Assembly (NCBI RefSeq): GCF_011391645.1
Contig: NZ_JAABQC010000007.1
Coordinates: 1 to 45,291 of the forward strand
Reading direction: 5' to 3'
DNA length: 45,291 nt
Source: Rhodoferax sp.
GTDB taxonomy: Bacteria; Pseudomonadota; Gammaproteobacteria; Burkholderiales; Burkholderiaceae_C
Below, in pieces: positions 16,650 to 25,296 of this stretch. A program made the position numbers and the translations under genes. The notes under the pieces are model-generated. The model did not search any database. It had not been told where the DNA came from and saw only the letters and a program-made list of their open reading frames with translations. How positions within the stretch are numbered: the first letter of the stretch is position 1; the number at the start of each line of letters is the position of its first letter.

Positions 16650-19600
16650 TCAGGCTTCGGCTCTGGCCTGCGCCGGGCCCCATACCGGGTTCAGCTGCCA
16701 GTGCTGCATCCAGTTTTGCAGATCCTGCGCCGGCATGGGCCGGGCAATGGCATAACCCTGACCCAGATCACAGCCCATTTGCAGCAGCAAGTTGCCGTGC
16801 GCCACGGTCTCAACCCCTTCGGCGATGACCTTGCGCTTGAACGCTGCAGCCAGACCGATCACCCCCTGCAAAATGGCCAGGTCGTCCGGGTCATCGAGCA
16901 TGTCGCGCACAAAGCTTTGGTCCATCTTGAGCAGACCCACGCGCAAATGCTTGAGGTAGCTCAGCGATGAGTAGCCCGTGCCAAAGTCGTCCAGCGCAAA
17001 CTGAACACCGATCTGGTGACAGTCTTCAATCAATTGCGAAACACCCGCCATGTCATTGAGGGCGCTGGTTTCGAGGATCTCAACCTCCAGTTGCGCCGGA
17101 CGCACCCGCGGGTGTGCCGCCAGCAGTTCCCGCAGACACGCGACAAAATTACCGTGCTGGAGTTGCCGGGCACCCACGTTGACGCTGACATTGAAGCCTT
17201 CCGGCAGGGCCAGGCCGTCGTTCTGCCAGTGCTCGAGCTGGCCCAGGGCCGTGTCGATGACCCACTCGCCCACCGTCACAGCCAGCGCATCCTCTTCAAT
17301 GACCGGCAAAAACAAGGCGGGTGACAGCAAGCCGCGGTCGGGGTGCTGCCAGCGAATCAAGGCCTCAACCCCAATCACGGCTCCGGTGCGCATATTGACT
17401 TTTGGCTGGTAATAAAGCACCAACTCCCGGGCGACCAGGGCTTTGCGGATGCGCTCCACGCTCTCAAAATGGCCCCGCGTGTTGCGGTCCTGCTCGGCAT
17501 CGAAGAAATGAAAACGATTTTTTCCGGAAAGTTTGGCCTGGTACATGGCCTGGTCGGCCTGGCGTAGCAATTGGTCGGCTTCCAGCGAGTCGGTTTGCGG
17601 GTAAAAGGTAACGCCCAGACTGGCCGATGTCTGCAGCATCACGTCGCCCAATTTAACCGGCTCGGCAGCAGCAGACAGCAAACGGTTGAGCATCGGCAAC
17701 GACGCCTGGCTATCGATGAGGTCGATCAGCACCGCCACAAATTCGTCACCACCGATGCGCGCCAGGGTGTCCCCTTCGCGCAACGCGTGCTTCATGCGGC
17801 TGGCGACGTGGGTGATCAGGCGGTCGCCGAGCTCGTGTCCATGGCCGTCGTTGACGCTCTTGAAACCATCCAGATCAAGGTAAACCACCGCCAGTTGCTG
17901 GCTGCGCCGGATGCTTTGGGTCATCGCCTGGTTCAACCGATCTGCCAACAACACCCGATTTGGCAACCCGGTCAGCACGTCGTAGTGGGCCATATGCTGC
18001 AGCGCTTTTTCATGCTCTTTGATGGCGGTGATGTCAGAAAACAGCGCCACATAGTTTTGCACCTGCCCCTGCGCATCGGTAACCGCCGAAATATTGAGCA
18101 TTTCGGCATACACCTCGCCGTTTCGGCGCCGGTTCCAGATTTCACCGTACCACTGACCGTCACGGTCCAAGTCAGACCACATGGTTTGGTAAAACTCCGG
18201 CGTCTGGTGACCTGAACTCAGAACTTGGGGTGTTTGCCCAAGCGCCTGCTCGCGCGAATAACCGGTGATACGGCTGAATGATGCATTGACGTCCACGATG
18301 ATTCCGGCAGCGTCGGTGATCATGATGCCTTCGCGCGCGTGGGTAAAGACATTGGCCGTCAGTTGCAGCCTTTCCTGGGCCTTTCTGCTCTCGGTAATAT
18401 CCTCCGAGATGCCCAGCAGGTATTTCATCCGGCCGTCACCACCGCGGATGCCCACCTTGCGTGTGTGCAGAAAGCGCAACCCTTTGTGGGCGGTCTGGAC
18501 CGGTTCCAGCGGCGTGTCTTGCGCACCCATTTGGCCATCCAGAACCTCCCGGTCTCTGCGTATGAAGCCTTCGGCCTGCCCCGGTGGAAAAAAGTCGAGA
18601 TCGCTCTTGCCAATCAACGCGTTGCGGTCATACCCCAACAACTCTTCGCCGGCACGGTTCAGCACCGCAAAACGCAAGCTGCTGGCATCTTTGAGGAAAA
18701 TCATCAGCGGCGCGTTTTCCACGATGGCCTCGTTCAGCGTCTTGGCCTCCATGAGGGCTTGCTCAGCCCGCTTGCGCTCGCTGATGTCATCCAAAAAGGC
18801 AACCATGCGCCCACCGTCGGCTTCCAGGTAGCTGACATTGACTTCAACGTCAAACACCTTGCCGTCCTTGGTGCGGTGCCGGGTTTCAAAACGGTCCGAG
18901 CCAACGGCCGCAACCTTCTGGAGGTGCGCAAGACTCTGCCCAGCAGACTCCTCAGCCTCAAGCTGGCTGATGCGCATGTTCAATAACTCGGCAACGGTGT
19001 AACCACTCATGCGCGCATAGGCTTGGTTGACCTCAAGTAGCCGCCCCTGCAAGTCAGTCAGCCAAAAGCCGTTGATCGCCGTATGCAGAATGGCGCGATG
19101 CTGCTCCTCGCTTTTGCGCAGTGCTGTCACCGACTGGACTTCGGCATCCTGACTGGCCAACATCTTGCCCAGCAGCAAGGTCAACAGCGGAAAAGCCAGC
19201 ATGATCGGCAAACCCAGGCTTTGAAAGGTCTGCCACCCCAGCGGGGCCGGCAAGGTCACCATCAGCGACAGCTCGGTCACATGCACCAGCCCGCCCATCA
19301 GAAGCAACTGCGGCAAGCGGATGCTTTGCCCGGTTTGGCTCCAGCGCCGGTAAAAATACCATCCCCATGCCGAAGCAGAAATGATGACCAAAACACCCAT
19401 GGTGAGGCCGACACCGCCCAAAGCCACGCGATAGACCAGCGCCAGACCGGCGGCCACACCCGCCGCCAATGGGCCAAAAAACAAGCCGCACAGGCTAAGC
19501 GTGACGGTGCGCGGGTCAAAAATCAGCCCGGGCCCCAAATGCATCGGAACCGCCATATTGATCATGGTGGCTGTGCCAAACAACAGGCCCTGCAAAATTG

Positions 19601-19706
19601 CTTGCCGCGAGACGGATTCCTGGCTGCGCCGGATCAAACCCGAGGTCAGCACCATGGCCACCAGAATGGCCATGCTGTAGGTGAGCTCAAGGGCGGCAGA
19701 CAGCAA
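16650..19706 (-). CDS. membrane 5TM-PAS-PAS-PAS-GGDEF-EAL cyclic-di-GMP enzyme
   Basis: A 1018-residue sensor protein that could make and degrade cyclic di-GMP. The N-terminal 5TM-5TMR_LYT-type domain (about 5-180) is followed by three PAS domains (about 200-315, 325-440, 447-570), the GGDEF domain (about 575-740) and EAL (about 755-1005). The cyclase motif RIGGDEF is intact, and REGD sits five residues before it as an inhibitory I-site. The EAL residues are present too: EALIRW, ILETS, DDFGTGYSSL, KMDQSF, AEGVET and GQGYAIARP. By motif both activities look possible. The start used is a TTG at 19706, with GAGAAG upstream and a stop codon just before; the next ATG is 11 codons inside. The signal sensed is unknown. 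Confidence 0.9.
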   Translation of the reverse strand: MLSAALELTYSMAILVAMVLTSGLIRRSQESVSRQAILQGLLFGTATMINMAVPMHLGPGLIFDPRTVTLSLCGLFFGPLAAGVAAGLALVYRVALGGVGLTMGVLVIISASAWGWYFYRRWSQTGQSIRLPQLLLMGGLVHVTELSLMVTLPAPLGWQTFQSLGLPIMLAFPLLTLLLGKMLASQDAEVQSVTALRKSEEQHRAILHTAINGFWLTDLQGRLLEVNQAYARMSGYTVAELLNMRISQLEAEESAGQSLAHLQKVAAVGSDRFETRHRTKDGKVFDVEVNVSYLEADGGRMVAFLDDISERKRAEQALMEAKTLNEAIVENAPLMIFLKDASSLRFAVLNRAGEELLGYDRNALIGKSDLDFFPPGQAEGFIRRDREVLDGQMGAQDTPLEPVQTAHKGLRFLHTRKVGIRGGDGRMKYLLGISEDITESRKAQERLQLTANVFTHAREGIMITDAAGIIVDVNASFSRITGYSREQALGQTPQVLSSGHQTPEFYQTMWSDLDRDGQWYGEIWNRRRNGEVYAEMLNISAVTDAQGQVQNYVALFSDITAIKEHEKALQHMAHYDVLTGLPNRVLLADRLNQAMTQSIRRSQQLAVVYLDLDGFKSVNDGHGHELGDRLITHVASRMKHALREGDTLARIGGDEFVAVLIDLIDSQASLPMLNRLLSAAAEPVKLGDVMLQTSASLGVTFYPQTDSLEADQLLRQADQAMYQAKLSGKNRFHFFDAEQDRNTRGHFESVERIRKALVARELVLYYQPKVNMRTGAVIGVEALIRWQHPDRGLLSPALFLPVIEEDALAVTVGEWVIDTALGQLEHWQNDGLALPEGFNVSVNVGARQLQHGNFVACLRELLAAHPRVRPAQLEVEILETSALNDMAGVSQLIEDCHQIGVQFALDDFGTGYSSLSYLKHLRVGLLKMDQSFVRDMLDDPDDLAILQGVIGLAAAFKRKVIAEGVETVAHGNLLLQMGCDLGQGYAIARPMPAQDLQNWMQHWQLNPVWGPAQARAEA

Positions 19707-19758
19707 AGTTTGGTCTTCTCAAATTTTAGAATCGAGTCGCATTCTATGACGCAGAAGC

Positions 19759-19784
19759 AAAAAAAGGCACCCTAAGGTGCCTTT
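19759..19784 (-). terminator. rho-independent terminator of the phasin gene
   Basis: AAAGGCACC (19763-19771) and GGTGCCTTT (19776-19784) form a perfect 9-bp stem with loop CTAA. Read on the minus strand, the stem runs into seven Ts (19765-19759). It lies 26 bp after the phasin stop codon and upstream of the GGDEF-EAL start. Confidence 0.9.
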
Positions 19785-19809
19785 CAGAACGCCCGCAGGC
19801 AGTGGCTGA

Positions 19810-20355
19810 TCAAGCCTTTTTGGACACAGCGGCGGCTGCGCTCAACGCCTGTTCGGTCACGGCAGCAACGTTGCTTTCGGTCACAGCCAAGGCCTTTTTG
19901 GCCGAGCTTTGAGCCGAGTCAATGACGTTTTGGCTGGAAGCCAGAGCGCTCTTGAAAGCAGCCACTGCCGACTCGGTACCGGCCGGTGCGTTTTTGACCA
20001 CGTTTTCAACCGCCTGGTTGAACGCTTTTTGAGCTTCGGCAGCCTTGCCTTCAAGCGCCTTGGTGAATTCAGCGCCAGTTTCAACAGCGATGCCATACAC
20101 GTGGCGGCTGTAGGCCACCGACTTTTCGGCCATGGGGGCTACCGACTCGGTTTGCAGGGCCAGGGCTTGCTGCAGGTCTTTGGCAGCCAGTGCGGCTTGG
20201 GCGTGGCTGAAAGACTCATTCATCAAAGCCTTGGCAGCAGCCATGTTCAGCTCAACCAGCTTTTCAAAGCCAGCGAAAGATTTGGTGGCGAGCGCTTTGG
20301 CGGTGGCGAAATTGGCTTGGTTGTTGGCAGTGATTTGGTCAGCGGTAATAAACAT
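19810..20355 (-). CDS. phasin family protein (PHA granule coat)
   Basis: A 181-residue Ala-rich helical protein. It begins MFITADQITANNQANFATAKALATKS and continues with the phasin core FAGFEKLVELNMAAAKALMNES...A; the C-terminal half is Ala/Lys/Gln-rich and likely coiled. Phasins coat polyhydroxyalkanoate granules and set their size and number. I chose the ATG at 20355, with AAAGGA upstream. The promoter has a perfect TATAAT flanked by two TTGCAGTGCA palindromes, and a strong terminator follows the gene, so it is a single-gene unit. Regulation by PhaR is inferred. Confidence 0.9.
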   Translation of the reverse strand: MFITADQITANNQANFATAKALATKSFAGFEKLVELNMAAAKALMNESFSHAQAALAAKDLQQALALQTESVAPMAEKSVAYSRHVYGIAVETGAEFTKALEGKAAEAQKAFNQAVENVVKNAPAGTESAVAAFKSALASSQNVIDSAQSSAKKALAVTESNVAAVTEQALSAAAAVSKKA

Positions 20356-20408
20356 GATGGTCCTTTGAGGTGGGTTAATTGCGGTGAAACGTCCGGATAA
20401 GCGGTTTA

Positions 20409-20423
20409 TGTTGCAGTGCAGCA
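20409..20423. promoter_or_regulatory. proximal TTGCAGTGCA palindrome (probable PhaR operator)
   Basis: TGTTGCAGTGCAGCA is an imperfect palindrome placed at about +2 to +16 of the phasin transcript. Its core TTGCAGTGCA is identical to that of the distal site at 20462-20488. Confidence 0.55.
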
Positions 20424-20431
20424 TGGATTGA

Positions 20432-20459
20432 ATTATAGGGAAAACCCGCGCCCACGCAA
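20432..20459 (-). promoter_or_regulatory. phasin promoter
   Basis: On the minus strand a perfect -10 TATAAT (20437-20432) is preceded at 16-bp spacing by TTGCGT (20459-20454), a moderate -35. The expected start of transcription is near 20425. Confidence 0.65.
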
Positions 20460-20461
20460 GT

Positions 20462-20488
20462 CTTTTTTGTTGCAGTGCAACAAAAAAG
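20462..20488. promoter_or_regulatory. distal 27-bp perfect palindrome (probable PhaR operator)
   Basis: CTTTTTTGTTGCA (20462-20474), a central G, and TGCAACAAAAAAG (20476-20488) form a perfect palindrome directly upstream of the phasin -35. It shares TTGCAGTGCA with the proximal site. Its A/T end also supplies the T-run of the terminator of the neighbouring permease gene. Confidence 0.6.
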
Positions 20489-20507
20489 TTAGAGGCTCAC
20501 CTCTAAC
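20482..20507 (-). terminator. rho-independent terminator of the minus-strand DMT permease gene
   Basis: GTTAGAGG (20488-20495) and CCTCTAAC (20500-20507) make a perfect 8-bp stem with a 4-nt loop. On the minus strand it is followed by TTTTTT (20487-20482). It lies 21 bp after the permease stop and shares bases with the distal palindrome. Confidence 0.85.
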
Positions 20508-20528
20508 GGTGTCCACCCAGCCCGGCGC

Positions 20529-21422
20529 CTAACGCCACAAAATCAGCGCCGTTCCAATCACTGTCAGCACCGCGCCCAGCCACGCCCCGGGAGCAGGCGC
20601 ACGCTTGAGCTGCAACCACAACAGCGGCAACACCAGAATGGGCGACACCGACGACAAAATGGCGACCATGCCGACATCGCCTTTTTCAAGCGCCAGCAGC
20701 ACCAGCGTCATGCCGATCCCCATGGCAATAAAGCCGTTGAGGCCGGTTTGCGCCAGCACCCGCAAGGTGGGGGCCCGGCTGGCGCGCGCCGCCCGAAACC
20801 CGGCCAGCAACAACACCGCATGCGCGGCTGTGGCCACCGTCACCCGCACCGCCGAGGCCATGATCGGGTCCACCTGTTGTGCCATCACCGGCTTGGCAAT
20901 CAGGGAGCCCACGGCCTGGCACAGCGCTGCCAGCAAGGCCAGCGCCACACCCAAACCCACATGCCCGCGGTCAGCCTCCCATTCATGGGTTTCGCCTTTG
21001 TGCCGACCCAGCAAAATAGCCAGCATCACACCCGCCAGCGTCAACATTCCGCCCAACAGGGCCTGCAAACTCATGCGCTCGTCCAGCAGCGCGAAGCCCA
21101 GCGCCGCGCTGAAGGCGGCGTGGGTGGCGAAAAGCACACCCGCACGGCGCGGACCGAGCCGGTTCATGGCCGCGAACAAGGCGGTGTCACCGATAAAGAC
21201 GCCGATCAGCCCGCTGATTGCCATGATGCCCCAGGCGTGACCATCAAAACTGTGCCAACTGCCCTGCACCGCCACCACCGCCCACAACATCACGGCCACC
21301 ATGGCCATGCGCCAGCGCGTGAAGGCAAAGGCGCCCAGATGGCGCGCGGGCGTCACCGACATCACACTGCCCACCGCCCAGCAGGCCGCGGCACCCAGTG
21401 CCATCAGGTCGTAGGGCGCCAT
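20529..21422 (-). CDS. DMT superfamily (EamA) permease
   Basis: A 297-residue inner-membrane protein with ten predicted helices in two EamA halves. It begins MAPYDLMALGAAACWAVGSVMSV. The substrate cannot be told. The ATG at 21422 overlaps the stop codon of the creatininase-like gene by one base (TGATG), so the two are probably translationally coupled; the permease may move that enzyme's substrate or product. A clear terminator lies 21 bp after its stop. Confidence 0.85.
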   Translation of the reverse strand: MAPYDLMALGAAACWAVGSVMSVTPARHLGAFAFTRWRMAMVAVMLWAVVAVQGSWHSFDGHAWGIMAISGLIGVFIGDTALFAAMNRLGPRRAGVLFATHAAFSAALGFALLDERMSLQALLGGMLTLAGVMLAILLGRHKGETHEWEADRGHVGLGVALALLAALCQAVGSLIAKPVMAQQVDPIMASAVRVTVATAAHAVLLLAGFRAARASRAPTLRVLAQTGLNGFIAMGIGMTLVLLALEKGDVGMVAILSSVSPILVLPLLWLQLKRAPAPGAWLGAVLTVIGTALILWR

Positions 21423-22267
21423 CACCCCGGCGCGGGTCGCTGCATCAGGGTGTCGGCCGGCAAGCGGTCAATCTCGGTCAGTAGCCTGGCCAGCGCCAGC
21501 CCGGCGGCGTCGACCATGGCCCGACCTTTTTCCGCCGTGGCGTTGGCCGCGTCACCCACGGCTCCGGCCAGGTTGTAGTCTTGCGTTTGCCAACCCAGTT
21601 TGGCGATTTTTCCGTTGCCCAGGATGTCAAACTGGCCGGCACGCGCCTGCGCCTTTGACTCAAAGTTGCGCGCCTGCGCCCAGTCCACATGGGCCGGATC
21701 CAGCGCCAGCATCATCGAGGTCTCGATGTCACCGCCATGGATGCCAAAACGGTGCTCTTCCGGGCCAAACAGCGCATTGACGTCCTGTCCCAGCGCGTCG
21801 ATCAAGGGCAAATTGAACCAGCTCACGCTGTACACCAGCATGTCCAGGCGCGCGCGCAGGTCGCGCGCCAACAGGTCCATCACACTGATATTGCCGCCAT
21901 GGCTGTTGAACAGCACCAGTTTGGTGATGCCGGTTGCCGCCACCGACTCGGCAATGTCGGTCCAGAGCCTCAGGATGGTCTCGTTTTTCAGGGTCAGCGT
22001 GCCCGCAAAGCGCGCGTGCTCCGGGCTCAGGCCGACACTTTGCGTCGGCAAAAAAAGAACGGGCAATTCAGCCGGCAGATGGCCCAGCGCAGCGTCCACA
22101 ATGCCATCGACCAGCACGGTGTCCACGCTCAGCGGCAGGTGCGGGCCATGCTGCTCGGTTGCCGCCACCGGTAATACCGCAATGCTGCGCGCCGCCACGC
22201 CAGCGCTGCGCAGGCGTTCAAAGTCAAGCGTGGTCCAGTCGGCCCAAAAGCGTGAAGAAGTGGTCAT
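21422..22267 (-). CDS. creatininase family amidohydrolase
   Basis: A 281-residue protein of the creatininase/MftE/ArfB superfamily, metal-dependent hydrolases that open amide bonds. Visible metal and active-site motifs are PVAATEQHGPHLPLSVDT (Glu, His and Asp), LFNSHGGN and HGGDIETSMML. The substrate in this subgroup is usually not creatinine; formamide-type intermediates are alternatives. It lies between yjdM (7-bp gap) and the DMT permease (1-base overlap) in one minus-strand operon. Confidence 0.85.
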   Translation of the reverse strand: MTTSSRFWADWTTLDFERLRSAGVAARSIAVLPVAATEQHGPHLPLSVDTVLVDGIVDAALGHLPAELPVLFLPTQSVGLSPEHARFAGTLTLKNETILRLWTDIAESVAATGITKLVLFNSHGGNISVMDLLARDLRARLDMLVYSVSWFNLPLIDALGQDVNALFGPEEHRFGIHGGDIETSMMLALDPAHVDWAQARNFESKAQARAGQFDILGNGKIAKLGWQTQDYNLAGAVGDAANATAEKGRAMVDAAGLALARLLTEIDRLPADTLMQRPAPG

Positions 22268-22274
22268 GGTGCGA

Positions 22275-22622
22275 TCAGGCCTTTTTCATGAACTCGGCCT
22301 TGAGCATGAACGCGCCCTGGTCAGTCTTGCAGTCGACCTCGTGGTCGCCCGCGCCCTCGGGTAGGCGGATGCCCTTGATCTTGGTGCCCTTTTTCAACAC
22401 GATGGACGAGCTCCTGACCTTCAGGTCCTTGATCAGAATCACCGTGTCGCCATCGGCCAGCGCGTTGCCGTTGGCATCTTTCACGGGGCCACCGGTCTCT
22501 TCACCGGCTTCTGAAACCGCTGTCTGGTGCCACTCGAAACCGCAATCCGGGCAAACATAGTTGTCACCGTCCGGGTAAGTATTCTCTAGGGCGCATTGTG
22601 GGCAGGCGGGCAAGTTGGACAT
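22275..22622 (-). CDS. yjdM: zinc-ribbon and alkylphosphonate-utilisation-like protein YjdM
   Basis: A 115-residue small cytosolic protein. It opens with a zinc ribbon (CPQC...CPDC, residues about 7-27) and continues with the PhnA/YjdM domain (VKDANGNALADGDTVILIKDLKVRSSS...KGTKIKGIRL). Despite the older PhnA name, a role in phosphonate breakdown is not established for this family. The ATG at 22622 is preferred over upstream in-frame codons because the zinc ribbon starts right after it. A minus-strand TACAAT (22652-22647) could be the promoter of the yjdM-creatininase-permease operon. Confidence 0.88.
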   Translation of the reverse strand: MSNLPACPQCALENTYPDGDNYVCPDCGFEWHQTAVSEAGEETGGPVKDANGNALADGDTVILIKDLKVRSSSIVLKKGTKIKGIRLPEGAGDHEVDCKTDQGAFMLKAEFMKKA

Positions 22623-22672
22623 GGTGGAACCACGTAAAAAGGACAGATTGTAGAGCCCGCTATCATTGCCCC

Positions 22673-23032
22673 ATGCCTCCAAAACGCGCGCGCAACCTTA
22701 CTGGTGACTCCTTCTTTGCCTGGGATGGCGATGTGCTGGTGGTCAATATCCTGGGCAAACCCAGCGCCAGCAAGGACGCGATTGGCAAGCCTTTTGGCAA
22801 GCAGCTCAAGGTCAGCGTCACGGCCAAGCCCCTGAACGGCAAGGCCACCGACCACATGGTGCGCTTTCTGGCGCCGCTGTTTGGCGTCAGTGTGTCGGCC
22901 ATTCAGGTGGTGTTTGGCCAGGAAAATGTCAACAAGCAGCTGCGCATCAAGGCCCCCGCCAAACTGCCACCGGTATTCACCCCTCAGGCAGATCAGGCGC
23001 CGCTGTTCCCGCCTGACGCGCCGAGTCCATGA
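22673..23032 (+). CDS. UPF0235 (DUF167) family protein, YggU-like
   Basis: A 119-residue protein with the DUF167 core: LTVSVTAKP-like KVSVTAKPLNGKATDHMVRFLAPLFGVS followed by VFGQENVNKQLRIKAP. It is a small widespread fold with no known function. The ATG at 22673 is divergent from yjdM with 50 bp between. There is no Shine-Dalgarno sequence; TATCAT (22661-22666) ends 6 nt before the ATG, pointing to a leaderless transcript. The C-terminus adds a Pro-rich tail. Confidence 0.85.
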   Translation: MPPKRARNLTGDSFFAWDGDVLVVNILGKPSASKDAIGKPFGKQLKVSVTAKPLNGKATDHMVRFLAPLFGVSVSAIQVVFGQENVNKQLRIKAPAKLPPVFTPQADQAPLFPPDAPSP

Positions 23033-23088
23033 GCGCGTCCACCCTCAGCCTGCGGAACTTCCCGACCTGCCCAGCCTCCTAAAACCCT

Positions 23089-25239
23089 ATGACCTTCCTG
23101 AAACCCCTGATGCAGCCTCTCGCCGCCTTGTTTTTAATCGCTTTTTGCACACTGTCGACGGGCGCCAGAGGGCAGGATGCCGTAAAGAACACGGTCACCA
23201 CCGAGCAGGTGCGTGCCGAACTGATGGCGCACGCGCCCGATGGTGTGGACCCTGGCAAAACGGTTTGGGTCGGCCTGCAACTGGTGCACCAGCCTCTGTG
23301 GCACACCTACTGGAAAAATTCCGGCGACTCCGGTCTGGCCACCAGCCTCACTTGGACGCTGCCCGCTGGGGTGCTGGCCGGCGACATCGCCTGGCCGCTC
23401 CCGGTCAAAATCCCGATCGGCAACTTGGCCAACTACGGCTATGAGGGAAGCGTGCTGTTGCCGGTGCCGCTCACGATCACCCCGGACTTCAAACCCTCGC
23501 TGCTGAACCCGGAACTTGAAGTCAAACTGCAAGCCAGTTGGCTGGTATGCAAGCTCGAATGCGTGCCGCAAGACGGCGAGTTTGTGCTGCGCCTGCCGGT
23601 CAAGGGCTCCACCGCGATCAACGGTGCCATTTTCGATGCCGCCTTCAAGGCCCAGCCGCAGGCGCTCAACGAACCCGCCAGCATGACGGTCGAGAACAAT
23701 GTGCTTAAGGTTTCCGTATCCGGCCTGCCTGCCAGCCTGCGCGGCAAAACCCTCGACTTCTTTCCGGAAACCCCGGAAATCATCGAAACCGCTGCCCAAT
23801 GGCAGCAAAGCTGGCAAGGCGCTTTATGGACGGCTGCGGTACCGCTCTCGTCCCACCGCAGCGCCAGCCCCGAGGTGATGCCGCTGGTGCTGACCGGGCA
23901 AGTGGGCAGCGCGCGCCTGGGCTTTGTCAGCCAGGCCAGGATCAGCGGCAGCTGGCCTGCCCCCATTGCCTTGGCGCCACTGGGTGAAGCCGCAGCAGCG
24001 CAGTACCCGCCCGGCAGCAGCGCGCCGGCGAACCTGCCCTCCTCGCTCTGGCTGGCCCTGCTCGGCGCCCTGCTGGGCGGCATGATCCTGAACCTGATGC
24101 CCTGCGTGTTCCCGGTGCTGGCCATCAAGGTGGTCGGTTTTGCCCGCCACGGCAGCAACCAGCACCGCCAGCGTGTGGGCGGCCTGGCCTACAGCGCCGG
24201 TGTGGTGCTGTCTTTTGTCGCGCTGGGCGCCTTGATGCTGCTGCTCCGGAGTGCCGGCGAACAACTGGGCTGGGGCTTTCAATTGCAGTCACCGGCGGTG
24301 GTGGCCGCGCTGGCCGCGCTGTTCACCGTGATCGGTCTCAATTTGGCTGGCTTGTTTGAATTTGGCCAGTTTGTGCCCAGCCGGGTGGCCCTGCTGGAAG
24401 CCAAGAATCCGTCTGTGGATGCCTTTTTGTCTGGCATTCTGGCGGCGGTGATCGCCTCGCCCTGCACCGCGCCATTCATGGGAGCTTCGCTGGGCCTGGC
24501 GCTGGCCTTGCCTGCCTGGCAGGCGCTGGCCATCTTTGCAAGCTTGGGGCTGGGCATGGCCCTGCCGTATCTGGCGGCCAGCTGGTCGCCGGCGCTGGCC
24601 CGCAAATTGCCACGACCCGGGGCCTGGATGGCCACTTTCCGCCACGCCATGGCATTCCCCATGTTTGCCACCGTGGTCTGGTTGCTTTGGGTGCTGGGCC
24701 AGCAAAGCGGCATTGATGGTGCCGCTGCCCTGCTGGCGTTGTTATTGAGCCTGGCGCTGGTGATCTGGGCCCTGGGTTTGCAGGGTCGCAGCCGCTTGGT
24801 GATGACCACGCTGTCCGTCGCGACCTTGGCTTTCTTAATGGCTTCAATTGGCCAGAACATCATCAAACCCCTGGAAAACGCCAACCCAGCGGCCAACTCA
24901 GCGCTGTGGCAGCCCTGGGCCCCGGGCAAAGTGGATCAGGCGCTGGCTGCGGGCGCCCCGGTGTTTGTGGATTTCACGGCGGCCTGGTGCGTGACTTGCC
25001 AATACAACAAGAAAACCACACTGGCCAATGCCGACCTGCTGGCCGACTTTGCGGCCCGAAAGGTCACCTTGTTGCGCGCCGACTGGACGCGTCGTGACCC
25101 TGCCATCACTGCGGCTCTGGCGCAGTTGGGGCGCAACGGTGTGCCGGTCTACGTGCTGTACCAAGCCGGCCGCGCACCTGTTGTGCTGTCAGAAATCTTG
25201 TCAGTCAATGAGGTGCGCAGCGCGCTGGCAGAGCTCTAG
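23089..25239 (+). CDS. ScsB/DsbD-like thiol:disulfide transporter
   Basis: A 716-residue membrane protein that carries electrons from cytosolic thioredoxin to periplasmic thiols. A signal peptide (to about residue 27) leads into a periplasmic domain with CKLEC near 153, as in ScsB-type proteins rather than classical DsbD. The central membrane domain (about 310-585) has both redox cysteines, in MPCVFPV near 337 and SPCTAPF near 458. A C-terminal thioredoxin domain carries WCVTC near 632. ScsB was named from suppression of copper sensitivity, and reduced thiols are also needed for CcmG- or Sco-type steps in cytochrome and CuA assembly, both relevant here. hemE follows after 57 bp. Confidence 0.9.
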   Translation: MTFLKPLMQPLAALFLIAFCTLSTGARGQDAVKNTVTTEQVRAELMAHAPDGVDPGKTVWVGLQLVHQPLWHTYWKNSGDSGLATSLTWTLPAGVLAGDIAWPLPVKIPIGNLANYGYEGSVLLPVPLTITPDFKPSLLNPELEVKLQASWLVCKLECVPQDGEFVLRLPVKGSTAINGAIFDAAFKAQPQALNEPASMTVENNVLKVSVSGLPASLRGKTLDFFPETPEIIETAAQWQQSWQGALWTAAVPLSSHRSASPEVMPLVLTGQVGSARLGFVSQARISGSWPAPIALAPLGEAAAAQYPPGSSAPANLPSSLWLALLGALLGGMILNLMPCVFPVLAIKVVGFARHGSNQHRQRVGGLAYSAGVVLSFVALGALMLLLRSAGEQLGWGFQLQSPAVVAALAALFTVIGLNLAGLFEFGQFVPSRVALLEAKNPSVDAFLSGILAAVIASPCTAPFMGASLGLALALPAWQALAIFASLGLGMALPYLAASWSPALARKLPRPGAWMATFRHAMAFPMFATVVWLLWVLGQQSGIDGAAALLALLLSLALVIWALGLQGRSRLVMTTLSVATLAFLMASIGQNIIKPLENANPAANSALWQPWAPGKVDQALAAGAPVFVDFTAAWCVTCQYNKKTTLANADLLADFAARKVTLLRADWTRRDPAITAALAQLGRNGVPVYVLYQAGRAPVVLSEILSVNEVRSALAEL

Positions 25240-25296
25240 CGGCTGGATTTGCCACTCTGGCGCCGCTGGGCTGCGGCGCAATGCGACAATCAGGCC

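Noticed and set aside
25262-25277. GCCGC/GCGGC hairpin before hemE
   Set aside because: Five-base stem in GC-rich DNA; likely chance.
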